Position numbers and translations under genes: made by a program | Assembly: GCA_049841135.1 (NCBI GenBank) | Contig: JASGHK010000005.1 | Location: 1,054,001 to 1,118,000, forward strand | DNA from: JACRCT01 sp049841135 | GTDB taxonomy: Bacteria > Myxococcota > Myxococcia > Myxococcales > UBA5297 | Direction: 5' to 3' | Length of the DNA: 64,000 nt | The notes under the pieces: generated by a model | Seen by the model: only the letters and a program-made list of their open reading frames with translations | What the model was told of the DNA's origin: nothing | The model's database searches: none | Shown: positions 9,739-19,806 of the stretch, piece after piece | Numbering within the stretch: position 1 is the first letter of the stretch | Layout: each line of letters begins with the position of its first letter

Positions 9739-10143
9739 TCAGACCAGCGCTTCGACGCGGGCCCACGCGTCGAGCGCCGAGATGAGCTGCCTCGAGAGCG
9801 GCGCGAGGCGCTCCTCGAACAGGCGGGTGGCGGCGTCGGCCTTGCCTGCCAAGGCCAGCGCCACCAGCTCGGAGGCGACCTCGTGGAAGCGCTGGTGAAG
9901 CTCGCGGACGGCCCGGTGACTGGCTTGCTGAGACGTGGCCGCCGTCCAGTGCAGCCACTGCCCCAGGAAGCACTCGTCTTCCGCGCCGATCCTCCGGACG
10001 AAGTCCTGGCACCGGCAAGGCGAGCCGCCGGCGAGGCCCTCGAGGCACTCGCTCAGGTCCACGATCCATTGGGCATGGCTGGTGATCGCCGCGGCGATCT
10101 CTTCCTGGAAGTGCTCGGGCATGCCGACCTGACCTGGAGGCAT
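9739..10143 (-). CDS. CZB-like (chemoreceptor zinc-binding) single-domain protein
   Basis: About 134 residues. The spacing of H-x-x-W near residue ~25, C-x-x-x-Q-W-L in the middle and H-x-x-F-H in a later helix matches the CZB four-helix fold, in which three His and one Cys hold zinc. Here the domain is free-standing rather than attached to a chemoreceptor or diguanylate cyclase. Stand-alone CZB proteins are thought to sense zinc or oxidants such as hypochlorous acid through the Cys. The start is uncertain: ATG 10143 or ATG 10122 (MPEHFQEE). No partner enzyme is adjacent. Confidence 0.55.
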   Translation of the reverse strand: MPPGQVGMPEHFQEEIAAAITSHAQWIVDLSECLEGLAGGSPCRCQDFVRRIGAEDECFLGQWLHWTAATSQQASHRAVRELHQRFHEVASELVALALAGKADAATRLFEERLAPLSRQLISALDAWARVEALV

Positions 10144-10407
10144 CACTGCGCGCGGGCCGTCATCGCTCGAGGAGCCTCGCGCTCCCGGCGACGACCCGCG
10201 TGGCACAGGGGTGCCTCGGTTGCCGGCTTTCGATTCAAGCAATCGCCGCTCGAGCCGCCTGCTGCGCATCGGGTCGCCTCGCCGGGAGGGTTGTACCGGC
10301 CGTGCGAACCACACGCACCAAGAACGTGCTGAGCTGTCTTTGCTCGCCTCGACAGTGCGCACCGCGCGGGGACGCCCGGTCGAGGCGGTGGCTGGATGCC
10401 TGCTGGG

Positions 10408-12826
10408 CTACCCGCCGTATTCGACGCTGCGGGCGATCCGCGCGAGGTGGCCCCGCACCTCGGTATCAAGCGTCGCGGCCGACCGATCGACCGTGAGCTT
10501 CGCGAGCTGGCCATCGGGGACGGTCGCGAGGATCCGGGCCCAGCTGGCCGCGGCGAACGTCAGGTGGTTCATCCGCAGCCGGGCCGCCAGCCCCTCCGGG
10601 CCAGGAGTGAAGACGCTGGCCGCCTTGTCGCCCGCGGTCCGGAACGTCACCGGGTGGCTGCGCTTGGAGAGCCACACGAGCCACTGCGCGAAGCGGTCCT
10701 CGAGCGAGATTCTCGCTCCGGTGATCGAGAAGCTCGTCGAACGGGCGCCCCGACTCTCGCGACAGGAGCAGGTCCGCCAGCTCGGGAGTGGCCATGGTCG
10801 GTCCGTAGCCCTTCGCGGAGAGCTCCAGCCTGCGAGCGCTCTTGACGAACTTCACGGCGAACTGGTTCGCGAGCACCGACAGGTCTTCCACGATCTCGAC
10901 CGTGCAGCCGGCCTTGCGCAGCTCCTCGGCGTGGCGCGTGGGCTGGACATTGGGGCTGCAGCGCAGGCGGACCTTCGCGTGGGCGAGCCCGGCGAGGGCC
11001 GGCCGGAGATCGACATACTGAGGCAGCGCCCACTCGAGCCAGCCGTCGGCGGTGCGCACGACCGTGTAGGGGTTGTAGTGGAGGTGGCCATGAATCGAGG
11101 CTTCGCCGAACCCCAGCTCGTCGCAGAGGGAGAGGTAGCGCGGCAGCAGGTCGAGCTTGGCCGAGCGCACCAGCCGCACCTTCGACGCCTTGCCCTTCCA
11201 CGGCGAGGCCACGGCGCGGAAGGCGTCGGGGTCGAGCAAGCTGTCCTGGCGGTCGGGCGTCACGACCAGCCAGCCGTCCTCCAGCTCCGTCTTGGCGCGC
11301 TGAGCCGCCACCGACTCGGTCGCGAGGATCGCGTGCTCCCTCCCCAGCGGGAGCAGATCGGCCAGGTCCGTCGCCGGCGAGGCGATCTCCACGCGGTCCA
11401 CGAACGGGCGCGGCACCTCGGCGAGCGCGAGCCGCAGGTTCTGGACGGCCACCGAGTCCTTCGCTTCGAGCGCGAGGATCGGCCCCTGCCCGGGCCCACG
11501 GCGCAGGCGGATCTGCTGGTCGAGCTGGACCTCCTGGAGCGCCGGAGCGGAGAAGTAGGCCTTCGCCGCGACGAGGTGTGGGCTCGTGACGTACGGGCCG
11601 GGCGTGAGCAGCACGTGGCGCACCTGTGAGAGCGCCGGAATGGTGAAGACCCAGCCGAAGTCGCGCGTGCTCGGAGAGAGCAGCTCCAGCGTCTCGATCG
11701 TGGAGAGCGCCTGGAGCTTCTTCAGGGTGGGCCGCGCCGCGTCGCTGGCGTTGAAGATGCCGAAGCAGGTGACCTTCAGCGGGCGGGTCAGCTTCGCCAG
11801 GTCCTTGAGGTAGGTCAGCCCGACGCGGAGCGTGCGCAGGTTCTCGGTGTGGCAGGCATCGCTCGTCGGCGGGATGTCGGCCTCGGCGACCGTGCCCCAC
11901 ACCTGCCGCTCGTCCCAGGCGCCTTCGAAGGTGCCCTCGCCGTTGCGCACCGCGACCACGCGCGGGAAGCCCTTCTCCAGCGTCGCCCCCGGGACCTTCA
12001 GCCGCGCCTGGACCTCCCGCGTCAGCTCCTGGAGGCGCGCCTTGATCTCGGCGGTCCGCGCGCCCGGGCGCAGCTCGAGCGCGATCAGCTCGCCCTGGGG
12101 ATCCCCGCGCTCCTGGAGCCAGTCGGCGTAGACCTGCTTCGGCTCGTCGGAGTCCCAGCGGTCGATGACCAGCTGCAAGAGGCGCGAGCGCTCCTCTTCC
12201 TCCGAGGCCTTCCCGCGCGCGAGCCGGGCGAGCTCGGTGGTGATGGCGTCCAGATCGCGGCGCTCCGCGTGGCCGAGCAAGAGGTCGAGCTTGGGGAAGC
12301 GGGCTGCCCCAAAGAGCCCCTCGAGCGTCGCAATCTCGTCCTTGCTCAGCTGCCCCTTCCGGGACCCTTTGTGCGCTTCGAAGAAGGCCGGCAGCGCCGC
12401 GACCCAGGGTCCGACGCGTGCGTCTTTCGAGGCCGCGAGCAGCCCCACCACCCGCTCGGCCAGCTTCGCGGCGTTGCCCGAGGCCACGTCCCACGCCGGG
12501 TGCTCGAAGAACGCGAAGAGCAGCTCCGTGAGCCGCGGGTCGGCAGGCCAGGCGGCGAAGAGCAGGTCCAGGTTCTTCTTCATCGCGGGGCTGTTGGGAC
12601 TCGACTCCACCAGTCGCAGGGCCAGCGGCAGCGTCCGGGCCTCCGGTGCGGCGACCAGCTCGTCCAGCGTCGTCGCCGCATCCTCCGGGATGGGCACGCG
12701 GGCGGCGACGGCCGAGATGACTCGCGCCAGCTCGGCCGTGGGCTTGAGGCGCCAGGCTTCGAGCGCGGCCTCGAGGGCCACGGGATAGTCCTGGTTGGCC
12801 AGGAGGCGGAGCAGGTCCGAGAGCAT
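10408..12826 (-). CDS. TIGR02996-domain protein, frameshifted at about 10730
   Basis: About 805 codons from ATG 12826 (MLSDLLRLLANQDYP). Near residue ~220 it carries the myxobacterial repeat-companion signature (DEPKQVYADWLQERGDPQGE), usually found beside leucine-rich-like repeats. The region after it has many L-x-x-L strands, compatible with an irregular LRR-like solenoid. The N-terminal ~200 residues are helical. The last ~95 codons continue in another frame: GAGCTTCTCGATC on the coding strand should read GAGCTCTCGATC, giving D-E-L-S-I-T-G-A-R-I-S-L-E-D-R-F. With that repair it ends at TAG (10410-10408). No signal peptide. Function unknown, likely protein interaction. A second TIGR02996 protein lies at 32411-34018. 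Confidence 0.75.
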
Positions 12827-12891
12827 GGCGCAGGATAGCCTGCGCCCTCTTCGACCATCAGCACGTGCCCTCTCGATCCGATGAAGCCGTC

Positions 12892-12931
12892 GCGCTCCAT
12901 GTTGGTGAACGCTGACATACCTTCTGCAACC
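12892..12931 (-). repeat. Short dispersed repeat, copy 1 (second copy at 41128)
   Basis: About 40 bp nearly matching 41128-41167. On the minus strand both contain an ATG followed by codons for M-S-A-x-x-N-M-(E/D)-R. Both lie 65-80 bp upstream of a minus-strand gene start. They could be remnants of the 5' end of a common gene or part of a small mobile sequence. Confidence 0.55.
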
Positions 12932-13030
12932 CGAGAGCGCTGGCCGGGCGCCGATCACCACGTCACCGATCACCGTTGGGAAGCTCGAACGGGTCCGTGA
13001 ATGCCCCCGTGCGCCGGTAGTCTGACCAGC

Positions 13031-14689
13031 ATGTGCCACGCGCTCCTCTCGCTTGCCCTGCCCCTGGTCCTCGCCGCGTCACCCTCCCCGAGCAGCTCCC
13101 TGGCTCCCACCGGCGTCGTCTTCGCCAAGGCCGGGCAGATCGTGAGGGTCGACGGCGCAGCGGGCCGGCAGGTGCTGGCGACCTGCGAGGTCCGCGAACG
13201 GTACAAGCTGCTCGTCGAGCCCTTCGAGGAGCGGAGCGAGACCCTCCCCTGCTTCTTCACCTCATTGGCGACGCACGAGCCCAGCGGGCGCTGGGCGGTC
13301 GGCGTCATGGTCAGCGAGCGGCAGTCGAACCGGACCGCGGACTACTTCGTCAACGGCAAGCCGGTCCCGGTGCCCCCGAAGGCGGGCGGCGACTTCTTCG
13401 TGCTGGGCGACGCAGACGGCGTCACGGGCACCTCGACCGGGAGCAAGACGGCCTGGTCCATCGGCGGCAAGATGGCGGGGCAGTTCGCGGGGTCGTTCAG
13501 CGCCGACGGCATGCTGCTGTTCTTCTCGGCCGGAACCGCCGCCGAATCCGAGGACGCCAAGCCGGTGCGCTGGAGGATGGCGTTCGACGGGCCGGGCCAG
13601 CCCGTGAAGGCACCGCCCTCAGAGAGCGACCTGGCGCGTGCGAGGCTCGCGGGCGTGCGCGGCGACGTCGTCGTGCACGGCGACCGGGTCTTCTTCTACC
13701 GGAAGGGAAAGACGGTCCTGCGCAAGATGACCGACTCGGTCTCTCTGCCGGAGTGCGACCCGGCCGCGCCCGGGACGTGGCGGCGCCTCGACCGCTCCAC
13801 GGGCCAGGACCTGGAGATCCTGAAGGACGGCTGGTGCACGACGGGGACCGCGCCGTTCGTGGGCCAGCGGCTGGCGGAAGGCATCGTGGTGCTCAACCAG
13901 CTCGGCCAGGACCGCGTCCGGCGGCTGTACCGCTACGACCAGGCGACCGGCACCACGGCGCCGATCCCGGTCGAGGGCCTGGTGAAGACGCCGATGGCGG
14001 TCAGCGCCGACGGCGCCTTCGTGCTCGCGTTGACCTACCAGGACGGTCTGGCGATGTACGAGACGACCACCGGCGCGCTGGTGTGGAAGGCTGGTGCGCT
14101 CCCGACCGGCAAGGACGGCAACGCCCTCGAAGCAGCCTTCGTCCGCGACGGCACGAAGCTGCTGGCGCACCCGGACCGGGCCTTCCTGGGCGACGGCCGA
14201 GCCATCCCGGCGGGAGCCGGAGACCTGAGCCTCACCGCGAGCCAGAAGCTGAAGTCCTTCTTCGAGCGCCGGCAGTACGGCACCGCGCACGTCGTCTGGG
14301 CCGGCGTCCACCTCGCGGAGCTCTCCTCGATGGAGTCCAAGGACGTCGCGGCGCGCATCCGCTCGGACGTCCAGGGCGATGGGACCGGCTGGTCGCTGCT
14401 CGCGGCGTGGCCGACCTCGCTGGAGGGGGGCGCCGGTGCGACCGTCATTCCCATCACGGAGGGCTTCTCGGCGGGCACGTGCTCTCCGTTCTCCACGAAC
14501 GTGCGCGGCGGCCGGCTGGCGTTCGTCGACTGGCGCGACGGCCGGCCCGAAGTCGTGGCCTGCGCCACCGCGGGCACGCTGCAGGTGCGCAGGAACGAGT
14601 CGGGCGGGATCGAGCTGGGCCTGGACGTCACCTTCAGCGACGGCTCGTGGGCCAAGGACTTCCGGGTCTGGCTCGCCCCGGTGCGCTGA
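13031..14689 (+). CDS. Secreted hypothetical protein, probable beta-propeller
   Basis: 552 residues. The ATG at 13031 (MCHALLSLALPLVLAASPS) gives a clean signal peptide; an earlier in-frame ATG at 13001 would bury it, so 13031 is preferred. The mature chain is beta-rich and has recurrent pieces such as S-A-D-G-x-x-L-F and D-x-x-T-G-x-x-x, as in six- or seven-bladed propellers that read a value per blade, but repeats are too weak to assign a family. No lipobox and no catalytic motif seen. The next gene starts 33 bp downstream on the same strand, so the pair may form an operon. Confidence 0.65.
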   Translation: MCHALLSLALPLVLAASPSPSSSLAPTGVVFAKAGQIVRVDGAAGRQVLATCEVRERYKLLVEPFEERSETLPCFFTSLATHEPSGRWAVGVMVSERQSNRTADYFVNGKPVPVPPKAGGDFFVLGDADGVTGTSTGSKTAWSIGGKMAGQFAGSFSADGMLLFFSAGTAAESEDAKPVRWRMAFDGPGQPVKAPPSESDLARARLAGVRGDVVVHGDRVFFYRKGKTVLRKMTDSVSLPECDPAAPGTWRRLDRSTGQDLEILKDGWCTTGTAPFVGQRLAEGIVVLNQLGQDRVRRLYRYDQATGTTAPIPVEGLVKTPMAVSADGAFVLALTYQDGLAMYETTTGALVWKAGALPTGKDGNALEAAFVRDGTKLLAHPDRAFLGDGRAIPAGAGDLSLTASQKLKSFFERRQYGTAHVVWAGVHLAELSSMESKDVAARIRSDVQGDGTGWSLLAAWPTSLEGGAGATVIPITEGFSAGTCSPFSTNVRGGRLAFVDWRDGRPEVVACATAGTLQVRRNESGGIELGLDVTFSDGSWAKDFRVWLAPVR

Positions 14690-14722
14690 GGCCGCGCGAG
14701 CGAGAGGAAGTACCATCGCCGG

Positions 14723-15799
14723 GTGATCGGCCTCCTCGTGCGACGCGTCTTCTTCTTTGCGCGCCTGCTCGCCTGCGCCGCCTGGGCGGCGTTTGCGGCG
14801 TGGCTCTTCGTCTACGCCATGCCGCTCAGCGGCCTGCTCGCCCTTCTCGGCCTCTGGGCGTTGCTGCCGTTTCCGCTCGCCCCCACGGCTCTTTCGCCGG
14901 GGGCACGGCGCGCCGCCGGCTGGGCCGTCGTCGCGGTGGGGACTGCCGCAGTGCCGCTGGTGGGGCTGCCCGAGTACGCCGCTACGACCAATGCGCTGCA
15001 CTGCCGCGCGCTGGGGTTCATGGGCGTCGCGCCGTCGGCCGACTGCGACCGCACCGAGGTCGAACGCGGATCCGCGACCGCCCGCTCCGGCGGCCCGCTC
15101 TTCACCGCTCGCGAGAGGCTGGGCGTGCACGGCTTCAACCACCTCTTGGCGCTGGGCGGGCTCGTGGTCGGCCTGCCCGAAGTCGCGTGGGAGACCGCCG
15201 CGATGTCCTGGTCGCCCAACCCGCTTCCCGACGCAGCGTCGGCGGAGCAGCGGCGCTCGCAGTGCTCGGCGAGCCACGGACTGGCCTCGGCGAGGAAGGC
15301 GAGCCTGGCGCCGTCGCGGGAAGCTGGCAGCGACTTCGCGATGCGCTCCCCGGAGATCCGCCGGACGCTGAGAGCGCTCCTGTCGACGAACCCGGGAACG
15401 CCCCAGGCGAGCGCCGTCCACTTCCTTCGTCAGGGTTACGGCGGAGTGGTGAGGCGCGACAGCCTGCGGGTGGCGCTGGCACTGGAGGTGGGCGACAGCG
15501 CGCTGGCGGCGATTCGCCGGAACGACGGCCGGATCGAGGCAGCCTGGACCGGCACCATCCACTATCCAGGCGGGGACGTGGCCTTCTCCGTGGAGCTTCC
15601 GACGGCTCTTGGCCCGCGAGTGCTGCGCGTGAGCGAGGCGGTCTTCTGCGGGATGCAGGTGGACGGCGCGATGGCCCCCTACCCGCTCACCTTCCGCTGG
15701 ACGCTGGCCCCCGACGACCCGCGCCTCGCACAACCAGAGGTCGATCGGCCGGATCGCGGCTGGCTCGAGGCGCTGGTGGCGATGGCTTCAGCCAGATGA
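14723..15799 (+). CDS. Inner-membrane protein with a C-terminal extracytoplasmic domain
   Basis: 358 residues from GTG 14723. The first ~85 residues hold two to three hydrophobic helices (VFFFARLLACAAWAAFAAWL, then a Leu/Pro-rich segment and AGWAVVAVGTAAVPLVGL). The rest is soluble and contains a few Cys residues. It follows the 13031 gene by 33 bp, consistent with co-transcription. No family was recognised and no enzyme motif is visible. Its 3' end overlaps the convergent gene at 15788 by 12 bp. Confidence 0.6.
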   Translation: MIGLLVRRVFFFARLLACAAWAAFAAWLFVYAMPLSGLLALLGLWALLPFPLAPTALSPGARRAAGWAVVAVGTAAVPLVGLPEYAATTNALHCRALGFMGVAPSADCDRTEVERGSATARSGGPLFTARERLGVHGFNHLLALGGLVVGLPEVAWETAAMSWSPNPLPDAASAEQRRSQCSASHGLASARKASLAPSREAGSDFAMRSPEIRRTLRALLSTNPGTPQASAVHFLRQGYGGVVRRDSLRVALALEVGDSALAAIRRNDGRIEAAWTGTIHYPGGDVAFSVELPTALGPRVLRVSEAVFCGMQVDGAMAPYPLTFRWTLAPDDPRLAQPEVDRPDRGWLEALVAMASAR

Positions 15800-16487
15800 C
15801 CGCGGACACGCGCGGTGGGGCTCCCAGCCGAAGCGACGGTCGTCCTCGGGCACGAAGTACTGCGTCTTGGCCTCGATGCCCAGGTGAGCCATCGCCTCCT
15901 GGAACGGCGAGCCGTCCCAAGGCTGCGGCGCGCCCCCGGAGTCCAGGTCGAAGCTCATGCTCCCTTCGCGGCCCATCAGGTAGGTCTCGCGCGCGAACAG
16001 CCACCAGCCGGTGCGCGACTGGAGCAGGTGCTGCCACCGTTCGGGGTGCTCGACCGAGAGCGACAGCCACGGCCGCAGACGCTGCGGCTCGGTGAGGTCG
16101 AGGATGAAGGCTGCGTCGGCGTAGAGGTCGTCGCCGCGCTCGAACCAGTGGAACCAGGCGAGCGGGCCACGGCTCTCCATCGCGAGCAGTCGCAGGCGCT
16201 CGACCAACGCCGGCGCTGGCAGCTCCTCGCGCAGCCAGCCGAAGCGCTTCAGCGCCGGGTCGAACTCTCTCCGGTGGCTGGGCCCGAGGACGGGCGCGTC
16301 CGAGGCTCCTTCCAGAGGTTCGGGGCCTGGCCCGGGCAGCCGGACGACGACGAGGCCCTCACCGCCGAGGCTCGAGCCCCGGGCATTGAGTCAGCAGATA
16401 GACGTGCTCGGCGAGGTCGGGCTCGGTGAGCAGCACGCGATGCAGTCCCGAGCTGGGCCGGGCGAAGAGGCAGTGGACGGTGGGCAT
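15788..16487 (-). CDS. Hypothetical protein, frameshifted at about 16370
   Basis: About 233 codons. ATG 16487 begins MPTVHCLFARPSSGLHRVLL. After ~40 codons this frame hits TGA, because the coding strand reads GAGCCTCGGCGG. Removing one C gives GAGCTCGGCGGT and a continuous reading L-E-L-G-G-E-G-L-V-V-V-R-L-P into the long downstream frame (FGWLREELPAPALVERLRLL and so on). Without the repair only an internal TTG-started piece would be called. The protein is rich in Trp and Leu, has no signal peptide, and belongs to no family I recognise. Its 3' end overlaps the convergent membrane-protein gene. Confidence 0.55.
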
Positions 16488-16704
16488 GGTCGGCTCCTGG
16501 CTTCCTCCGCTGCGATCAGCAGGCGGTCACGGTGCCATCGGCTCGGTTCCGGCGGGACGGACAGAAACCCGGACACGGGGGCTCCCGAGCTGGCACTGGA
16601 CGGCTCCCGCGAGGCGTTCGGTTCCGCACGGCGGTCGTGGGCGCTGGAGTTTCGTTCGCCCACCGGCCCGCGCAGACTGCGAGCCCCTCGAAGAAGGAGT
16701 CCCC

Positions 16705-17163
16705 TTGCTCTCGCTCATCCTCCACGCCGTCGCCGGGGTCCTCGTCACCGCGCTCGCGCTCTACATGAACCGGCACCTGCTGCGGCGTGGCTGGAAGGGC
16801 GCGACGCCGTCGGTGCTCGAGGCCGGCTACTACCTCATCGCCGTCGCCTCGGTGGCCATCGGCTGGTACTTCAACGTGGTCTACGTCTTCAGCTACCCCA
16901 ACGAGGCCAGCTGGGCCCACTACATCAAGCTGCTCTTCACCAATCCGGCGGCGTGCTCCGGCTCGCAGGACTACTGCTTCGCCAACGTGCTGCTCTTCCC
17001 CATGTGGATCATCTCCGACGGGCCGCGGCGCGGGATCCGCTGGGCGTTCCTGTTCTTCCTCATGAGCCTGGTCACCAGCTTCGGCTTCTCCATGGCGCTC
17101 TACCTGGCGGTGCAGGAGCGGCAGGTGCGCTGGCGCGCGGCGCAGGGCGGCGCCCATGCCTGA
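16705..17163 (+). CDS. DUF2834-like small membrane protein
   Basis: 152 residues. The likely start is a TTG at 16705 preceded by AAGGAG at ideal spacing; upstream in-frame sequence looks non-coding. Four hydrophobic segments are visible, including LILHAVAGVLVTALALYM, YYLIAVASVAIGWYFNVVY and WAFLFFLMSLVTSFGFSMAL. Between them lies a loop with F-x-N-P-A-A, followed by a second-half F-A-N segment, resembling DUF2834-type proteins. The last 8 bp overlap the start of the oxidoreductase gene, a strong sign of translational coupling, so it may be a membrane partner of that enzyme. Confidence 0.6.
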   Translation: MLSLILHAVAGVLVTALALYMNRHLLRRGWKGATPSVLEAGYYLIAVASVAIGWYFNVVYVFSYPNEASWAHYIKLLFTNPAACSGSQDYCFANVLLFPMWIISDGPRRGIRWAFLFFLMSLVTSFGFSMALYLAVQERQVRWRAAQGGAHA

Positions 17164-18742
17164 CACCGCCGCCGCGCCGAACGCGGATGTGATCGTCATC
17201 GGCGCCGGCCACAACGGGCTGGCGTGCGCGGCGCTGCTGGCCAAGCGCGGGCTGCGGGTGCTGTGCCTGGAGAAGAACGACTACGTGGGCGGGATGGCGG
17301 GCACCCGCGAGATCCTCAACCACTGCCGCAACGACGTGGGCGCCAGCCTGCTCTTCCCCCTCGCGCGCCAGGTCGTCGACGAGCTGGAGTTCGCCCGCTA
17401 CGGCGTCGAGCTGATCGACCTGCCGATCATGGCGACCAACCTCTGCGCCCCCGACGCGCCGGCGGCGGTGTTCTACGCCAGCCCGCTGCGGATGGCGGCC
17501 CACGTGCTCGGCAGCTTCGGGCCGGCGGCGATGGTGGGCTTCGCGCGCCTGCTCGCCTTCTGCAGCTACCCGTCGAGCCTGCTCGACCGCTTCACCCCGC
17601 GCAGCATCCCGCCCACCCTGGACGAGCTGCTGGCGCGTGCGCCGAACGCGCGCCGCCGCCGCCAGATCGAGCTGGCCTTCACCGGCAGCGCCATGGACCT
17701 GATCGACCGCTTCCTGCCCGACGCCCGGCGGCACCGCACCCTGCGCGCGCTGGTGGCCTTCGCGGCGGTGCAGTCGACCTACAAGGGGCCGTTCACGCCG
17801 GGGAGCGCGCTCTGCCTCGTCTACACCTTCGCGAAGAACGACTCCGGCGGGCTGATGCGGCGGGTGCGCGGCGGCATGGGCGCGCTCTCCGATGCGCTGG
17901 CGCGCTCCATCGCGGACCGGGGCGGCGAGGTGCGGCTGAAGGCGCCGGTGGAGCGCATCCTCTTCGAGGGCGGACGGGCGGTGGGGGTGCGGCTCAAGGA
18001 CGGCACCCGCCTGACGGCGCGCGCGGTGGTGTCGAACCTCGACAAGCCGGCGACGCTCTTCGGCCTGCTCGGCCGCGAGCACGTGCCCGCCGAGACCGCC
18101 GCCCGCGTCGAGCGCCTCGAGCAGCGCGGCGCCTTCGTCCACCTGCTCTTCAAGCTCAAGCGCCTGCCCCGCTTCGGCCCGCGCTTCGCCCACCTGAACG
18201 ACGACCCGCGCACCCGCTTCTCGACGACGCTGGTGCCCGACCCCGAGCTGCAGCAGGCGAGCTTCGAGGCCTGCCGCCGCGGCGAGCTGCCCGAGCACCC
18301 GCCGGTGGGCCTGCAGATCCCGACGGTGATGGACCCGTCGCTCACCAGCGACGGCAGCCACCTCGCCACCACCTACGGCTTCTTCTTCCCCTGCGAGGCG
18401 GAGAAGTCGGCGCGCAACCGCCTGCGCGACCAGATGGCCGAGCGCATTCTCGACCGCCTGTCGCAGGTGCTGCCCGACCTGCGCGAGTGCATCGTGGAGC
18501 GGGCCGTCTTCTCGTCGGACCACTTCGCCACCATGCACGGCGCCACCAACGGCGACTTCACCCACGGCCTCATCCACCCCGAGCAGATGATCGGCGGCCG
18601 GCTGCTCGCCAAGGGCTCGGCCCACGCCTCGACGGTGCCGGGCCTGTGGCTGTGCGGCGCGTCGTGCCACCCGGGGCCGGGCGTGACGTTCCTGCCGGGC
18701 TACGGCGCGGCCTACGAAGTGGCGCAGGCGCTGGGGCGCTGA
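17156..18742 (+). CDS. Phytoene-desaturase-like FAD-dependent oxidoreductase
   Basis: 528 residues. The N-terminal FAD-binding motif VIVIGAGHNGLACAALLAKRG with LEKNDYVGGMAGT is typical of the CrtI/amine-oxidase-like NAD(P)/FAD oxidoreductase family. The family C-terminal motif is also present (P-G-L-W-L-C-G-A-S-C-H-P-G-P-G-V). These enzymes desaturate, saturate or isomerise polyenes and other hydrophobic substrates. No other carotenoid gene is near, so the substrate is open. It is coupled by an 8-bp overlap to the preceding membrane protein. No frameshift seen. Confidence 0.8.
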   Translation: MPDTAAAPNADVIVIGAGHNGLACAALLAKRGLRVLCLEKNDYVGGMAGTREILNHCRNDVGASLLFPLARQVVDELEFARYGVELIDLPIMATNLCAPDAPAAVFYASPLRMAAHVLGSFGPAAMVGFARLLAFCSYPSSLLDRFTPRSIPPTLDELLARAPNARRRRQIELAFTGSAMDLIDRFLPDARRHRTLRALVAFAAVQSTYKGPFTPGSALCLVYTFAKNDSGGLMRRVRGGMGALSDALARSIADRGGEVRLKAPVERILFEGGRAVGVRLKDGTRLTARAVVSNLDKPATLFGLLGREHVPAETAARVERLEQRGAFVHLLFKLKRLPRFGPRFAHLNDDPRTRFSTTLVPDPELQQASFEACRRGELPEHPPVGLQIPTVMDPSLTSDGSHLATTYGFFFPCEAEKSARNRLRDQMAERILDRLSQVLPDLRECIVERAVFSSDHFATMHGATNGDFTHGLIHPEQMIGGRLLAKGSAHASTVPGLWLCGASCHPGPGVTFLPGYGAAYEVAQALGR

Positions 18743-19018
18743 GGCGCGCACCGGCCGACTCGAGCCTCCCGGTACGGCGACGAGCGCTGGAGAAGGCGCG
18801 CCCCGCCGTCCCTCCAACGAGCGCTTGCTGAAGATAGACATGTATTTGGTGACATGACTCCAGCGGACTGCACCCGCAGTTCCAGGCGGTCGTCCCTCGT
18901 CATCGACTCCAATCCCTCATTTGGGGACCTCGTCGAAATCGCCGGCCCTCGGACGTCATCGAAGCGGCAGGACACAGGGCGTGCCCCGCCGCAAAAACCG
19001 AGCCCAGTGAGGATGACC

Positions 19019-19408
19019 ATGACCAAGGCAGCTTTGTGGATTCTGCAGGTTCTGCTCGCGCTGCACACCGCGATGGGGGCGCTCTGGAAGCTCTCCAACT
19101 CCGTGCAGACCGTCCCGTCGTTGAGCGCGATCCCCCAGGGCGTCTGGCTTGCGCTGAGCGGCCTGGAGGCCCTGTGCGTGGTGGCCCTGCTGGCCCCCGC
19201 GGTCGCGAAGCGGCTGGCGCCTCTGGCCCCTCTCGCCGCGGCGGCCATCGCGACGGAGATGGTGCTGTTCACTGCGGTCCACCTCGCGACCGGACACCCG
19301 GTCGATGGCCAGGTGGCCTATTGGGCCGTGGTGGCAGTGCTCTGCGCCGTCCTCGCGCTCGGCCGGGCGGCACGCCGGCCCGCCGGGCTGGCTTCGGCGA
19401 GGGCGTGA
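19019..19408 (+). CDS. DoxX-like small membrane protein
   Basis: 129 residues. ATG 19019 is preferred over ATG 19013 because GAGG then lies 6 nt upstream. Four hydrophobic helices (ALWILQVLLALHTAMGALWK, WLALSGLEALCVVALLAP, LAAAAIATEMVLFTAVHLAT and AYWAVVAVLCAVLALGR) match the DoxX-like layout. It is followed after 11 bp by the YCII gene and then the sigma factor, a combination common for ECF42-type regulatory clusters, where DoxX-like proteins are frequent neighbours. Likely an inner-membrane protein; the precise role is unknown. Confidence 0.7.
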   Translation: MTKAALWILQVLLALHTAMGALWKLSNSVQTVPSLSAIPQGVWLALSGLEALCVVALLAPAVAKRLAPLAPLAAAAIATEMVLFTAVHLATGHPVDGQVAYWAVVAVLCAVLALGRAARRPAGLASARA

Positions 19409-19419
19409 GAGGAGCGACC

Positions 19420-19806
19420 ATGAAGTTCATGATGCTGATCCACCACGACGACGAGGCGCTCGCGGCGGCCCCGCAGAAGGAGCTGTGGACCGAATACGGC
19501 GCCTTCAACGCAGCGCTCGCCAAGGCGGCCGGCTGCGCCGCCGGCGAGCGGCTGCGGCCGAGCACGACCGCGACCACCGTGCGCCAGCACGACGGAAAGA
19601 CCGAGGTGCTCGACGGCCCCTATGCCGACACCAAGGAGCAGCTCGCCGGCTACTTCTTCGTCGAGGCGCCCAGCCTCGACGACGCCATCGCCTGGGCCAA
19701 GCGCTGCCCGTCCAGCAAGTACGGCGCCATCGAGATCCGGCCGGTCCTCGACGCCGAGGCGGCCTGGAAGCCTGACGATGGCCTCGCCGCCCGGCGCGCA
19801 CGGTGA
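19420..19806 (+). CDS. YCII/DGPF-domain protein
   Basis: 128 residues, starting MKFMMLIHHDDEA at ATG 19420 with GGAG a few bases upstream. It shows the DGPF signature (residues ~65-75: VLDGPYADTKEQLAGYFFVE) and the closing E-I-R-P motif of the YCII-related dimeric alpha-beta family. DGPF proteins are the near-constant partners of ECF42 sigma factors, and here the stop overlaps the sigma gene start (GTGA). Their biochemical role is unsettled; they may sense a ligand or oxidise a small molecule. Cytoplasmic. Confidence 0.88.
   Translation: MKFMMLIHHDDEALAAAPQKELWTEYGAFNAALAKAAGCAAGERLRPSTTATTVRQHDGKTEVLDGPYADTKEQLAGYFFVEAPSLDDAIAWAKRCPSSKYGAIEIRPVLDAEAAWKPDDGLAARRAR

Noticed and set aside
16426..16704. 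Upstream in-frame extension of the small membrane protein gene
   Set aside because: Composition is unlike a protein start, and a TTG with a well-spaced AAGGAG at 16705 precedes the first membrane helix.
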